Shown: piece after piece, positions 22,581 through 31,600 of the stretch
Layout: each line of letters opens with the position of its first letter
Position numbering within the stretch: the first letter of the stretch is position 1
Source of the DNA: Desemzia sp045528445
Lineage (GTDB): Bacteria; Bacillota; Bacilli; Lactobacillales; Carnobacteriaceae
NCBI RefSeq assembly: GCF_045528445.1
Contig: NZ_JBGQQU010000034.1
Coordinates: forward strand, 1 to 35,106
Length of the DNA: 35,106 nucleotides
Reading direction: 5' to 3'
Translations under genes and position numbers: made by a program
Notes under the pieces: model-generated
What the model was told of the DNA's origin: nothing
What the model saw: only the letters and a program-made list of their open reading frames with translations
Databases searched by the model: none

Positions 22581-22620
22581 GAAGCACAAGGTAAACCAGA
22601 AAGCGTTTACTTTGTGCTTC
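22581..22620 (-). terminator. Intergenic hairpin between arcC and arcR, with cre-like site
   Basis: GAAGCACAA-GTAAAC (minus strand) pairs with GTTTAC-TTGTGCTTC around an 8-nt loop; one A/C mismatch. There is no T-run behind it, so it is more likely an RNA processing/stability element or weak terminator. The segment 22598-22611 fits the CcpA cre consensus at 13 of 14 positions on either strand. Confidence 0.55.
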
Positions 22621-22664
22621 ACTATTTGAATTTTCTTATTTTAGTTTTAAAACTGGTTACTAAG

Positions 22665-23609
22665 TTAGTTTGCAGTGATTATGGTTCCACCTTGTTCTGT
22701 CAATACCCCACTAATATTTTCTAAAGAAGTGATGATTGCCTTACCTTCTGGATATTGATCAACAAATTGAATAGCTGCTTGAACTTTTGGGAGCATACTG
22801 CCTGTTGCAAATTGATTCTCTTTCATGTATTGCTTCATTTCATTAATCGAAACTTCTTCCAGTTTCTTTTGGTCAGGTTGATTGAAATTAATGTAAACAT
22901 TGTCTACTCCGGTTAAGATGACTAGCAGATCAGCTTGGACTAATTCAGCCAGTTTTTGAGAAGCAAAATCTTTATCAATAACAGCTTCAACACCTTCAAC
23001 GCTGTTTCCTCGCTGGATAACAGGTATACCGCCGCCACCTACTGTAATAGTAACAACACCTGATTTTACCAATTGATCGATCACTTTATGTTCTTTGATA
23101 CTGATTGGCGTTGGTGAGGGAACAACTTTACGCCAACCGCGGCCAGCATCTTCTTTGAACACAGCCCCAGATTTTTGCATCTCTTTTTCGGCTTCTTGTT
23201 GAGACATAAATGGCCCAATTGGTTTACTTGGATTTTCAAAAGCCCGATCATTTTCGTCTACTACAACTTGGGTCACTACAGAGATGACTTCTTTATCCAA
23301 ATGATGTTCAGATAACACTTGATTCATGGCATTTTGCAGCCAATAGCCAATACTTCCTTGGGTCATCGCTACACAAGTATCTAACGGCATTGCAGGATTC
23401 TTTTCACTATTCGCAGCTTCTTGTTGCAGTAAGAGATTTCCTACTTGTGGACCGTTACCATGTGAAATGATGATATCATCCCCATTTTCAATGAACTGCA
23501 CTAAATACTCGGCTGTATTTTTCAACGCTTCCTGTTGTGCTTTAGCACTAGCGTCTTCGGATAGAATGGCATTTCCGCCTAGGGCAATGACTATTTTTCT
23601 TTTTTGCAT
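22665..23609 (-). CDS. arcC: Carbamate kinase
   Basis: Last enzyme of the arginine deiminase pathway: carbamoyl phosphate plus ADP gives ATP, CO2 and ammonia. The 314 residues match the family, with KIVIALGGNAIL at the N-terminus, ISHGNGPQVGNLLLQQE near 48, GWRKVVPSP near 158, ITVGGGGIPV near 193, AVIDKDFAS near 213 and LTGVDNVYINF near 238. The start follows AGAAGGAG. It is the third gene of arcABC. A terminator-like hairpin (23645-23678) lies in the 84-nt gap from arcB and may reduce its level. Confidence 0.96.
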   Translation of the reverse strand: MQKRKIVIALGGNAILSEDASAKAQQEALKNTAEYLVQFIENGDDIIISHGNGPQVGNLLLQQEAANSEKNPAMPLDTCVAMTQGSIGYWLQNAMNQVLSEHHLDKEVISVVTQVVVDENDRAFENPSKPIGPFMSQQEAEKEMQKSGAVFKEDAGRGWRKVVPSPTPISIKEHKVIDQLVKSGVVTITVGGGGIPVIQRGNSVEGVEAVIDKDFASQKLAELVQADLLVILTGVDNVYINFNQPDQKKLEEVSINEMKQYMKENQFATGSMLPKVQAAIQFVDQYPEGKAIITSLENISGVLTEQGGTIITAN

Positions 23610-23644
23610 ATCGATTTCTCCTTCTTTATTAAGTATAATTCCAT

Positions 23645-23678
23645 TAAAAAAGGAAGCTATGATCCATTCACAGCCTCC
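23645..23678 (-). terminator. Attenuator-like hairpin between arcB and arcC
   Basis: An 11-bp stem (GGAGGCTGTGA/TCATAGCTTCC with two G-U pairs, 23652-23678) is followed by TTTTTT on the minus strand. It looks like a real intrinsic terminator inside the operon, so arcC would rely on partial read-through. Confidence 0.7.
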
Positions 23679-23693
23679 TTCATCGTTCCAGTG

Positions 23694-24707
23694 TTAAACT
23701 TTTGGAATGAATAAATTTCCTAATGTTACAGCCATAATGGCTTTGATGGAGTGCATGCGGTTTTCAGCTTGATCAAATTGACGCGCGTACTTGCTGCGGA
23801 AAGCTTCGTCCGTTACTTCCATTTCACCAATCCCAAAGTTCTCTTTGACCATCTGACCATAATCTGTTTCTGTATCATGGAAAGCTGGTAAACAGTGCAA
23901 CAGAATGACATCTTCTTTTCCAGTAGCTTGAATCATGTCCATATTGATTTGGTAAGGTTTCAATAAATTGACACGCTCTTCAAATTTATCCTCTTCTCCC
24001 ATAGAAACCCATACATCCGCATACAATGCATCAGCATCTTTTACCCCTTTTTCAACATCATCCGTAATCATTAACTGACTTCCAGATTTTTCTGCAAATT
24101 TTTGAGCCATGTCCACTATTTTTTGATCCGGGAATAGGCTTTCTGGAGAAACGATACGGACATTAGTCCCTAAAATAGCTCCTGTAACCAACAAACTGTT
24201 GGCTACATTATTTCGTCCATCTCCAACATACACCAATGTAATGCCTTCTACAGTTCCAAAATTTTCTTTAACGGTTAAATAATCGGCAATCATTTGTGTT
24301 GGGTGCCATTCGTCAGTCAGCCCATTCCATACTGGAACACCAGAATATTTAGCCAGTTTTTCTACATTTGATTGCTTGAAGCCGCGAAACTCGATTCCAT
24401 CGAACATACTTCCTAATACACGAGCTGTATCTTCTACTGATTCTTTTTTTCCTAGTTGAATATCGTCTTTTCCAAGGTATTCCGGTTTAGCTCCTAAATC
24501 AACAGAAGCTACAGTAAAAGCAGCACGAGTACGTGTGGATGATTTTTCAAATAACAACGCAATATTTTTTCCTTCCAGATAACGATGCGGAATACCTTTT
24601 TTCTTCATTTCTTTCAGGTGCTGTGAAAAATCAATAAGATACATCAGTTCTGCTTTCGTAAAGTCTTTCTCTGCTAATAAACTACGTCCTTGAAAAACAT
24701 TTTCCAT
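23694..24707 (-). CDS. arcB: Ornithine carbamoyltransferase, catabolic
   Basis: Splits citrulline with phosphate into ornithine and carbamoyl phosphate. 337 residues from the ATG at 24707, 8 nt after GGAGG; an upstream in-frame ATG at 24722 overlaps that ribosome site. The carbamoyl-phosphate motif SSTRTR is at residues ~56-61. DEWHPTQMIADYLT is near 136, the ornithine-binding DVWVSMGEE near 230 and the catalytic LLHCLPAFHD near 268. Context between arcA and arcC marks it as the catabolic enzyme rather than biosynthetic ArgF. Confidence 0.96.
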   Translation of the reverse strand: MENVFQGRSLLAEKDFTKAELMYLIDFSQHLKEMKKKGIPHRYLEGKNIALLFEKSSTRTRAAFTVASVDLGAKPEYLGKDDIQLGKKESVEDTARVLGSMFDGIEFRGFKQSNVEKLAKYSGVPVWNGLTDEWHPTQMIADYLTVKENFGTVEGITLVYVGDGRNNVANSLLVTGAILGTNVRIVSPESLFPDQKIVDMAQKFAEKSGSQLMITDDVEKGVKDADALYADVWVSMGEEDKFEERVNLLKPYQINMDMIQATGKEDVILLHCLPAFHDTETDYGQMVKENFGIGEMEVTDEAFRSKYARQFDQAENRMHSIKAIMAVTLGNLFIPKV

Positions 24708-24746
24708 CTTTCTTTCCTCCATTACTGAATAATTTAGGTTAATACA

Positions 24747-26075
24747 TTATAAATCTTCACGAACAAGGGGCATACTCATGCAACGCGGACCTCCACGCCC
24801 TCTGGATAATTCACTTGAAGCAATTTCAATGACTTTAACACCGTGCTCACGCATCAAATCATTTGAAACATAATTTCTATCGTAAGTGACCACAACCCCT
24901 GGTGCAATTGCCAGTGTATTAGAACCATCATTCCACTGTTCGCGAGGTGCCGCAATTGCATCTCCACCACCGCATGGAATCAAGGTCAGTTCTTTAACTC
25001 CCAAAGCTTCTTTCAACACTTCTTTTAAATCAGTTTTGTGCGTAATATTTACTTTCCCCAGCTCATCACCTTTTTCAAGAATGTAAATGTCGATTGACCC
25101 ACCAATTCGTTGAATACCTGGATGAATAGTAAATTTATTGTAATCCACCATTGTAAAAACAGTATCCAAGTGCATCATGGCTCTAACATTTGGTATTTTT
25201 ATGGCTAACACCTTTTCAAATGGTGCACCACGGTCAAACAATTCAATTGCCAACTCTTCTATAGCTTGCGCAGAAGTTCGTTGTGAAATACCAATGGCTA
25301 ATACTTTGTCATTTAATACCAGTTCGTCTCCGCCTTCGATATAAGAAGTATGATTCCTATTTCGCCATACTTCAATACCTTTTTCAGCAAAACGGGGGTG
25401 GTGTTTGATAATAACTTCCATAAATAACGATTCCCGTTGTCTTGCTTCAAACATCATACGATTAATCGTTAAACCATTTCCCATCGCAGCCGCTGGGTCT
25501 CGAGTAAAATAAAGGTTAGGCATAGGATCCATATAAAACGGATAATCGTCATCATTGGAGACATCGATTAAATGATCGGTTTCATCACGGGTGAAATACG
25601 AATCTCCTGAGCCTTTTGGTTCCACAGGATCTCCGCCTTCTTCAGCAACATCACTTAAGTGTTCTTTAGGAATGTCTACATCTATTTTTCGAACACCTTC
25701 CATCATTGTTTGGATCATTTCTAATGTCTCCATACTCAATAAATAACTCTTTAAGGTCTTATATACACTAGGAGATTGAATAGCTGATTCCTCCAGCATT
25801 TTCTCAACAAAAGATTCTTTCACGTTGCCAGCATCAATAGCTTCAGCGGACAGGTTTTCAAGATATAAGACTTCGACTCCGTTATCTTCTAGCGCTTTAG
25901 CAAAAGCATCGTGCTCTTTTTGTATAATACGCAAATGCGGAATATCATCAAATAGTAACCGTTCCATAATTTCTGGAGTTAGGTTCTCAACTTCTTTTCC
26001 TGGTCTTTTTAACATAACTGTTTTAAGCTTACCAATTTCTGAATTGACATGAATTGGCATAGTTGTTTCTGACAT
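24747..26075 (-). CDS. arcA: Arginine deiminase
   Basis: First enzyme of the pathway, converting arginine to citrulline and ammonia, which raises pH and feeds ATP production. 442 residues from the ATG at 26075. The ATG two codons upstream (26081) lies only 2 nt after GAGGAGG, too close. Family motifs are VNSEIGKLKTVMLKRPGKE at the start, FTRDPAAAMG near 190, YIEGGDELVL near 250, AMMHLDTVFTMVDY near 300, and the nucleophile Cys about 11 residues from the end in GRGGPRCMSMPLVREDL. The upstream region carries a promoter, a cre site, a Crp-like box and an ARG-box-like element. Confidence 0.97.
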   Translation of the reverse strand: MSETTMPIHVNSEIGKLKTVMLKRPGKEVENLTPEIMERLLFDDIPHLRIIQKEHDAFAKALEDNGVEVLYLENLSAEAIDAGNVKESFVEKMLEESAIQSPSVYKTLKSYLLSMETLEMIQTMMEGVRKIDVDIPKEHLSDVAEEGGDPVEPKGSGDSYFTRDETDHLIDVSNDDDYPFYMDPMPNLYFTRDPAAAMGNGLTINRMMFEARQRESLFMEVIIKHHPRFAEKGIEVWRNRNHTSYIEGGDELVLNDKVLAIGISQRTSAQAIEELAIELFDRGAPFEKVLAIKIPNVRAMMHLDTVFTMVDYNKFTIHPGIQRIGGSIDIYILEKGDELGKVNITHKTDLKEVLKEALGVKELTLIPCGGGDAIAAPREQWNDGSNTLAIAPGVVVTYDRNYVSNDLMREHGVKVIEIASSELSRGRGGPRCMSMPLVREDL

Positions 26076-26110
26076 AATCATATCCTCCTCTTTTCTTATC
26101 TACAAATGCA

Positions 26111-26124
26111 TCATAGCGCTTTCA
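26111..26124 (-). promoter_or_regulatory. cre site (CcpA) upstream of arcA
   Basis: TGAAAGCGCTATGA on the minus strand matches the catabolite-responsive element consensus at 13 of 14 positions. It lies in the arcA leader about 50 nt after the predicted start, a usual position for a roadblock. Glucose repression of arc operons through CcpA is known in lactic acid bacteria. Confidence 0.7.
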
Positions 26125-26158
26125 GATATAATTAACAAAGAAAAACACACATTTAAAA

Positions 26159-26174
26159 TGTCGATTTGGTCACA
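26159..26174 (-). promoter_or_regulatory. Crp/ArcR-like box at the arcA start
   Basis: TGTGA-N6-CGACA on the minus strand, 8 of 10 conserved bases of the TGTGA-N6-TCACA palindrome. It overlaps the predicted start site of arcA just after the -10. Confidence 0.4.
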
Positions 26175-26176
26175 CA

Positions 26177-26208
26177 ATTATACCGCCTTTTATAAATATT
26201 CATGTCAA
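26177..26208 (-). promoter_or_regulatory. arcA promoter with over-long spacer and ARG-box-like element
   Basis: Consensus TTGACA (26203-26208) and consensus TATAAT (26177-26182) are 20 nt apart, too long for efficient unassisted use. The spacer contains CATGAATATTTAT (26192-26204), like the left part of an ARG box (TGAATWWWWATTCA), so an ArgR/AhrC activator may compensate. Confidence 0.5.
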
Positions 26209-26383
26209 GCATATTCAACTAGTTTCAAAGCCATAGATTGTATACTATAATGTATTTATACACTAAATATTAAAGATGAGAATTTGCTAAAAAATTCATG
26301 AAACAAATCAACATAATGAAAAAGATAGACCTTTTAATGAGGATAAATTTTCTATCAATTAGTATTTTTTCCTCGAGGCAAAA

Positions 26384-26425
26384 CAAAAAAGACCTTCAAT
26401 TCTTCTGTTCAGAATGAAAGTCTTT
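26384..26425 (-). terminator. Terminator of the 103-residue protein gene
   Basis: AAAGACTTTCATTCT / AGAATTGAAGGTCTTTT stem on the minus strand with a single bulge and a T-run. It lies 30 nt past the stop of the small gene and upstream of the arcA promoter. Confidence 0.8.
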
Positions 26426-26454
26426 CTAATTTTTTTATTACTACCTTATTTTAT

Positions 26455-26766
26455 TTAAAGCACACCAGTAGACAGCAATCCTAGAAATTGGTTTAAACGG
26501 TAAAATTTCGCTTTTCTTTGTATCTCTGGAGTAAGTGGTATGAGTTCAAAAGTAAACCTCGTACCTAAATTATTTTCTTGTTGAAGTTCTCCTTCTCTAT
26601 TAAAGTTTAGATTTTTTTCTACAAGAATTTTTTCGACTGTGATGTCTATAATAGTGGCTTTAGTATAATTGACTGTTGCAGTAATGCCTTCTATCACTTC
26701 CCTTATCCCCACTTCTTCACCAACCGTCAACTGTTCTAACCACTCATTTCGGTTCTCTATATCCAT
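26455..26766 (-). CDS. Hypothetical protein, 103 residues
   Basis: Not recognised. I chose the ATG at 26766, which follows AAAGGAG by 9 nt; an upstream ATG at 26790 lies within the preceding terminator. The protein is soluble and starts with an acidic stretch (MDIENRNEWLEQLTVGEEVGI). A middle region of alternating Thr/Ile/Val looks like beta strands (ITATVNYTKATIIDITVEKILVEK). The end is basic, then hydrophobic (KAKFYRLNQFLGLLSTGVL). No catalytic motif or membrane helix is visible. It follows the nagE-type PTS gene after a terminator, so it may be expressed by read-through. Confidence 0.6.
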   Translation of the reverse strand: MDIENRNEWLEQLTVGEEVGIREVIEGITATVNYTKATIIDITVEKILVEKNLNFNREGELQQENNLGTRFTFELIPLTPEIQRKAKFYRLNQFLGLLSTGVL

Positions 26767-26788
26767 GATCCCAGCTCCTTTATTTTTC

Positions 26789-26822
26789 AAAAAAGCCAGT
26801 CTCTAAATAAATAGGAGACTGG
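26789..26822 (-). terminator. Terminator of the GlcNAc PTS gene
   Basis: CCAGTCTC (26796-26803) and GAGACTGG (26815-26822) form the stem, followed by CTTTTTT on the minus strand, 15 nt past the PTS stop. Confidence 0.88.
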
Positions 26823-26836
26823 TTTTTTTATCACAA

Positions 26837-28309
26837 TTAATTGTTTTTTAATTTAGACATTTCATCTGCAACAAATTGAACTTCCGTTCCTACAATTACT
26901 TGAATATTACGCTCACTTACTTTATTGATACCAGCGACACCGGCAGATTTAATTTTAGCATCGTTAACTTTAGACATGTCATTTACTTCTAAACGTAAAC
27001 GAGTTGCACAGTTGTCAATAGAAGCTATGTTTTCTTCTCCACCTAGACCAGCAAGAATAATTTCAGCTTTCCTTCTAAATTCAGCATCTTTAGCACTTGA
27101 TTTGCTTCCTTTTGTTTTAGGTTCCTCAGCAAATGCTGCAGAATCTAAAACTTCATCTCCACGTCCTGGAGTTGCTAAATCAAATTTAACGATGATAAAG
27201 CGGAATAAGAAATAGTAAATAGCCGCAAATACTACCCCTTGAACGAGTAACATATAAGGTTGGTTCGCTAATGGCAAGTTGAAAGATAAGATATAATCCA
27301 CTAACCCGGCTGAGAATCCAAAACCGGCTGTCCATTGGAAAGAAGCAGCAATGAACAATGAAATACCTGTTAGAACAGCATGTGTAACGTATAAAGCAGG
27401 AGCTACGAACATAAACGCAAACTCTAACGGTTCAGTTACACCTGTAAAGAATGAAGCGAAACCAGCAGCCATCATCAATGAAGCTGTAGTTTTCTTCTTA
27501 TCTGTTTTTGCAGTGTGGTACATTGCTAAAGCTCCAGCAGGAAGTCCAAACATCATTACAGGGAAGTAACCAGCTTGATACATACCAGTGACCCCTTTTA
27601 CTCCTGTTCCAGCCCAGAAGTTTCCAATATCATTGATACCAGCAACATCAAACCAGAATACAGAGTTCAATGCATGATGCAATCCAGTGGGTATTAATAA
27701 ACGGTTAAAGAGTCCGTAAAGACCTGCTCCAACAGCACCTAGTTCACTGATAGAAGTTCCAAATGTTACTAAGCCATTATAAACTGGTGGCCATACAAAT
27801 AATAACACCATCGCTACAACCATCATTACAAAGGAAGTCACAATCGGTACTAAGCGTTTTCCACTAAAGAAAGCTAACGCTTGAGGCAATTTGACATTGT
27901 GGAATCGATTGTACAATGCGCCTGCGATTAAACCACATAAGATTCCAATAAATTGTGTTTTGATGCTGCCAAATGCAGGATCTACTTCATCGACAGGAAT
28001 ACTTTGTAACATAGCCACCGTATCAGGTGCTAATAAAGTAGTGATAATCTGCCAAGCTACTAATCCACTCAAAGCAGCTGCCCCATCTTTGTCTTTAGAC
28101 ATTCCCAAGGCAACACCAACAGCAAATAGAATTCCCATGTTATCAATAAGTGCTCCACCTGATTTAATCAGGAACGCAGCAATAACACTGTCTCCACCCC
28201 AACCTGATGGATCTATATAATAACCAATACCCATTAAAATAGCAGCTGCAGGCAATACAGCAACAGGCAGCATCAATGATCTACCTAACCTCTGAAAATA
28301 TGCTTTCAT
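26837..28309 (-). CDS. nagE: PTS EIIBC component, N-acetylglucosamine type
   Basis: Membrane permease that imports and phosphorylates a sugar, most likely N-acetylglucosamine. The 490 residues comprise EIIC (about 1-385, many helices) and EIIB (~410-490) with the phosphorylated Cys at residue 434 in SIDNCATRLRLEV. EIIC features such as LGRSLMLPVAVLPAAAILMGIGY, FNRLLIPTGLHHALNSVFWFDVAG, FPVMMFGLPAGALAMY and TGVTEPLEFAFMFVAPALY follow the NagE/NagP pattern rather than PtsG. There is no EIIA domain, so it must borrow one. A strong GGAGGG precedes the ATG. Two ATTGGTAT motifs of NagR type lie upstream, one over the promoter, supporting the GlcNAc assignment. Confidence 0.88.
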   Translation of the reverse strand: MKAYFQRLGRSLMLPVAVLPAAAILMGIGYYIDPSGWGGDSVIAAFLIKSGGALIDNMGILFAVGVALGMSKDKDGAAALSGLVAWQIITTLLAPDTVAMLQSIPVDEVDPAFGSIKTQFIGILCGLIAGALYNRFHNVKLPQALAFFSGKRLVPIVTSFVMMVVAMVLLFVWPPVYNGLVTFGTSISELGAVGAGLYGLFNRLLIPTGLHHALNSVFWFDVAGINDIGNFWAGTGVKGVTGMYQAGYFPVMMFGLPAGALAMYHTAKTDKKKTTASLMMAAGFASFFTGVTEPLEFAFMFVAPALYVTHAVLTGISLFIAASFQWTAGFGFSAGLVDYILSFNLPLANQPYMLLVQGVVFAAIYYFLFRFIIVKFDLATPGRGDEVLDSAAFAEEPKTKGSKSSAKDAEFRRKAEIILAGLGGEENIASIDNCATRLRLEVNDMSKVNDAKIKSAGVAGINKVSERNIQVIVGTEVQFVADEMSKLKNN

Positions 28310-28462
28310 TTTTTTCCCTCCAATATTTCTTATGTTAAAGCTATGTGAAATAAATACTATCTTTTAAATGAAGCGACCTCTCCTCATTTGAATCCATAAT
28401 AAAAGTAAAATAATGACAAAAATTGCGGTTGCTTTTTGATTCAAAAAATAGCAATTATCTTG

Positions 28463-28478
28463 CTTGAATCATACCAAT
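28463..28478 (-). promoter_or_regulatory. NagR/YvoA-like operator half-site over the nagE promoter
   Basis: ATTGGTATGATTCAAG on the minus strand matches the first half of the dre operator of GntR-type GlcNAc regulators (ATTGGTATAG-type, from memory). It overlaps the -10 (28468-28473) and predicted start, an ideal repressor position. Confidence 0.45.
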
Positions 28479-28496
28479 CAGGATATCTCTTGTCAA
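28468..28496 (-). promoter_or_regulatory. Sigma-A promoter of nagE
   Basis: Consensus TTGACA (28491-28496), a 17-nt spacer and TATGAT (28468-28473). The leader of about 150 nt to the ATG shows no clear riboswitch. Confidence 0.75.
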
Positions 28497-28598
28497 TTCA
28501 ATATTGATTCTCAAACTTATTAAAATCACCGCTACTGTCGGGGTATGGTTCTTAAACCGCTTACTAAAACGCACTTCACATTTGCAATGTATTTCATG

Positions 28599-28614
28599 TA
28601 TACACTATACCAAT
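28599..28614 (-). promoter_or_regulatory. Second NagR-like operator motif upstream of nagE
   Basis: ATTGGTATAGTGTATA on the minus strand shares ATTGGTATAG with the dre consensus. It lies about 100 nt upstream of the promoter, 136 nt from the first copy, next to the end of the glucosaminidase terminator. Confidence 0.45.
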
Positions 28615-28632
28615 TATTTAAGAACAGACAGC

Positions 28633-28681
28633 AAAAAAAGTAACCTGAAGCAGAGTTTTTCTACTTTCAGATTACTTTTTT
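28633..28681 (-). terminator. Terminator of the LysM glucosaminidase gene
   Basis: A long stem with a few mismatches: AAAAAGTAATCTGAAAGTAG pairs with CTCTGCTTCAGGTTACTTTTT on the minus strand, with a terminal T-run. It lies 17 nt past the stop. Confidence 0.8.
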
Positions 28682-28697
28682 ATACGTTTAGTCTGTT

Positions 28698-31600
28698 TTA
28701 TTTGATATTCAGTTGTTGTCCTACAAAAATCAAATCTGAAGTTAAATTGTTCCAATCTTTCAATTGAGCTATAGATACGTCAAAAGATAAAGCTAATCCA
28801 GATAAAGTGTCTCCACTAGCAATAGTATATTTCTTGTTCGCTGTGCTAGTAGACGCATTTGTTGGAGTAGATGTACCGCCAACTTTAACGGCTAGTTTTT
28901 GTCCGACATAAATCGTATCTGAGTTCAAACTATTCCAAGATTTTAAATTTGCAATAGAAACACTGTATTTATTACTGATACCTGTTAATGTATCTCCACT
29001 CTTAACGGTGTAAACAGCATCCAGATTCGTTACGGTCGAATCTTTTTTAGGTGTTGATGCTGACGTATTTGTAGAAGTTGTAGAATTCACAGTTAATTTT
29101 TGTCCGACATAGATGGCGTCGGATTTCAAATTGTTCAACGATTTCAAGTTCGCTACTGTTGTGTTGTACTTGCGTGCAATTCCAGACAGTGTATCACCCG
29201 ATTGAATCGTATATTGACCAGTACTTGTCCCAGTGTTAGAAGTGTTGCCAGTTGCTGGTTTACTTTCTTCTTTAATTGAACCATTAACGGTTAATTTTTG
29301 TCCAACGTAGATGGCGTCGGATTTCAAATTGTTCAACGATTTCAAGTTCGCTACTGATGTATTGTACTTGCGTGCAATTCCAGACAGTGTATCACCTGAT
29401 TGAATCGTGTATTGACCAGTACTTGTCCCAGTGTTAGAAGTGTTGCCAGTTGCTGGTTTACTTTCTTCTTTAATTGAACCATTAACGGTTAATTTTTGTC
29501 CAACGTAGATGGCGTCGGATTTCAAACTGTTCAACGATTTTAGGTTCGCTACTGTTGTATTATATTTGCGTGCAAGACTAGAAAGTGTGTCTCCTGATTG
29601 GATCGTGTATTGACCAGTACTTGTACCAGTATTCGAAGTATTGCCAGTTGATGGCTTGCTTTCGTCTTTAACCGAACCATTAACGGTTAATTTTTGTCCA
29701 ACATAGATAGCGTCAGTTTTCAAACCGTTCAACGATTTCAAGTTCGCTACTGATGTATTGTACTTGCGTGCAATACCAGATAATGTGTCACCTGATTGAA
29801 TCGTGTATTGACCAGTACTTGTCCCGGTCGAAGGTTTACTTTCTTCTTTAACCGATCCATTGACGGTTAATTTTTGTCCGATATAGATAGTATCAGATTT
29901 CAAACCATTCAACGATTTTAGGTTCGCTACTGTTGTATTGTACTTACGTGCAAGACTAGAAAGTGTGTCTCCTGATTGGATCGTGTATTGACCAGTACTG
30001 GTACCAGTACTTGTACCAGTATTCGAAGTATTGCCAGTTGATGGCTTGCTTTCGTCTTTAACCGAACCATTAACGGTTAATTTTTGTCCAACATAGATAG
30101 TATCAGATTTCAAACTGTTCAACGATTTTAGGTTCGCTACTGTTGTATTATATTTGCGTGCAATTCCAGATAACGTATCCCCTGATTGAATCGTATAGTT
30201 TGAAGCATTCGATTCAGTATTCCCAGGGCTAGAAGTATTATTGCCAGTTGATGGCTTACTTTCTTCTTGTGCTGACCCATTAACAGTTAATTGTTGACCA
30301 ACATAAATTGTATCAGATTTCAAATTGTTCAATGATTTCAAGTTCGCTACTGTTGTATTGTATCTTTTAGCGATTTTTGTTAGCGTGTCTCCTGGTTGAA
30401 TCGTATACTGACTAGTAGTACCTGTTTCAGTATTAGTATTTTCAGAAGGACTTGGCGTTACTGGTGTAGAAGGAGTGTTTCCTGTGTTACCAGTATTTCC
30501 ATTTGAATCAGATGACTTTACATCGAAACGAGTTAAATCATATGCATTAATTAAATTATTCAGTTTTGCTGCATACGTCGGATCCGTAGCATAGCGTCCT
30601 TCTAACCAAGCTGTAGCTTCATACACATTAGACGAGTTGCTTACCCACGCTCCTGCATAGAACTGAGAATCCCAAGAAGTTCCTCTTTTCAGTAAATTAG
30701 CATTATCTTGGAAAGATTCAGCATAAGAAGGATATTTTTTAAAGTTTTGTGGAATATTAACCCAACCACCAGCTGCTGAATATTCTTTTGTATGCATGGT
30801 AACTGATTCACCATTGTAAGAACCTTTAATCCCAAATAAATTGTTGTTCGGTTCTTTAGAAAGACTACTTGAACCCCAGCCACTTTCTAGACCAGATTGA
30901 GCTATCATTACAGACGCATACAAGTTATTTTTAGCAGCTACTTCACTCGCAAATGAACCGACCGTTGCAATAAATTGTTCTGGTGATTGTGCTTTATTGA
31001 TATTTCCAAGTTGCGCTTTTTTAGGAGCTTGTTGGTTGACATAAATTTGTTGACCAACTTTAATGACATTTTTATTCGTAATGTTGTTCCAACCCATTAA
31101 ATCGTTTACTGAAACACCATATTTAGATGCGATTTTATTTAGCGTATCGCCACTTTTAACTACGTGAACAGCCTTTTCAGCTGTTTTAGTTTCTGGCGCA
31201 ACAGTTGCTGACATAGTAGCCATCATAGTTCTGGCTTTAGGAGCTTCTGCTTGAACTTTTGGTTCTGTTTGAACTACTTGTTCTGCCTCTTGCTTCACAG
31301 GAGTTTCTTCTGAAACTGCTTGTTCATCTGTTACTAGTTCTTCGATTTCAGTAGTTGCTTCTGTTTCAATTTGTTCTTCTTCAATCACTTTTTCTGCTGT
31401 TTCTTCTGTAAGTTCAGCTTCTGGTATTACTACTTCATTTTCTGTAACCTCTACAGCTGCTTCTGTTTCTTCTACAACAGCTGGTATTTCTGTTGGCGTC
31501 TCTGGGGTCACTTCTTCTACAGCTACTTCTGTGTCAGGTTCAACAGCAATTTCTGTACCTTCCTCATCAACTTTATCTTCAGAATCTTCGATAGTTCCCT

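Noticed and set aside
29091..30340. CRISPR-like repeat array
   Set aside because: The repeats are coding LysM modules of 198 bp with variable linkers, without short repeats and unique spacers.
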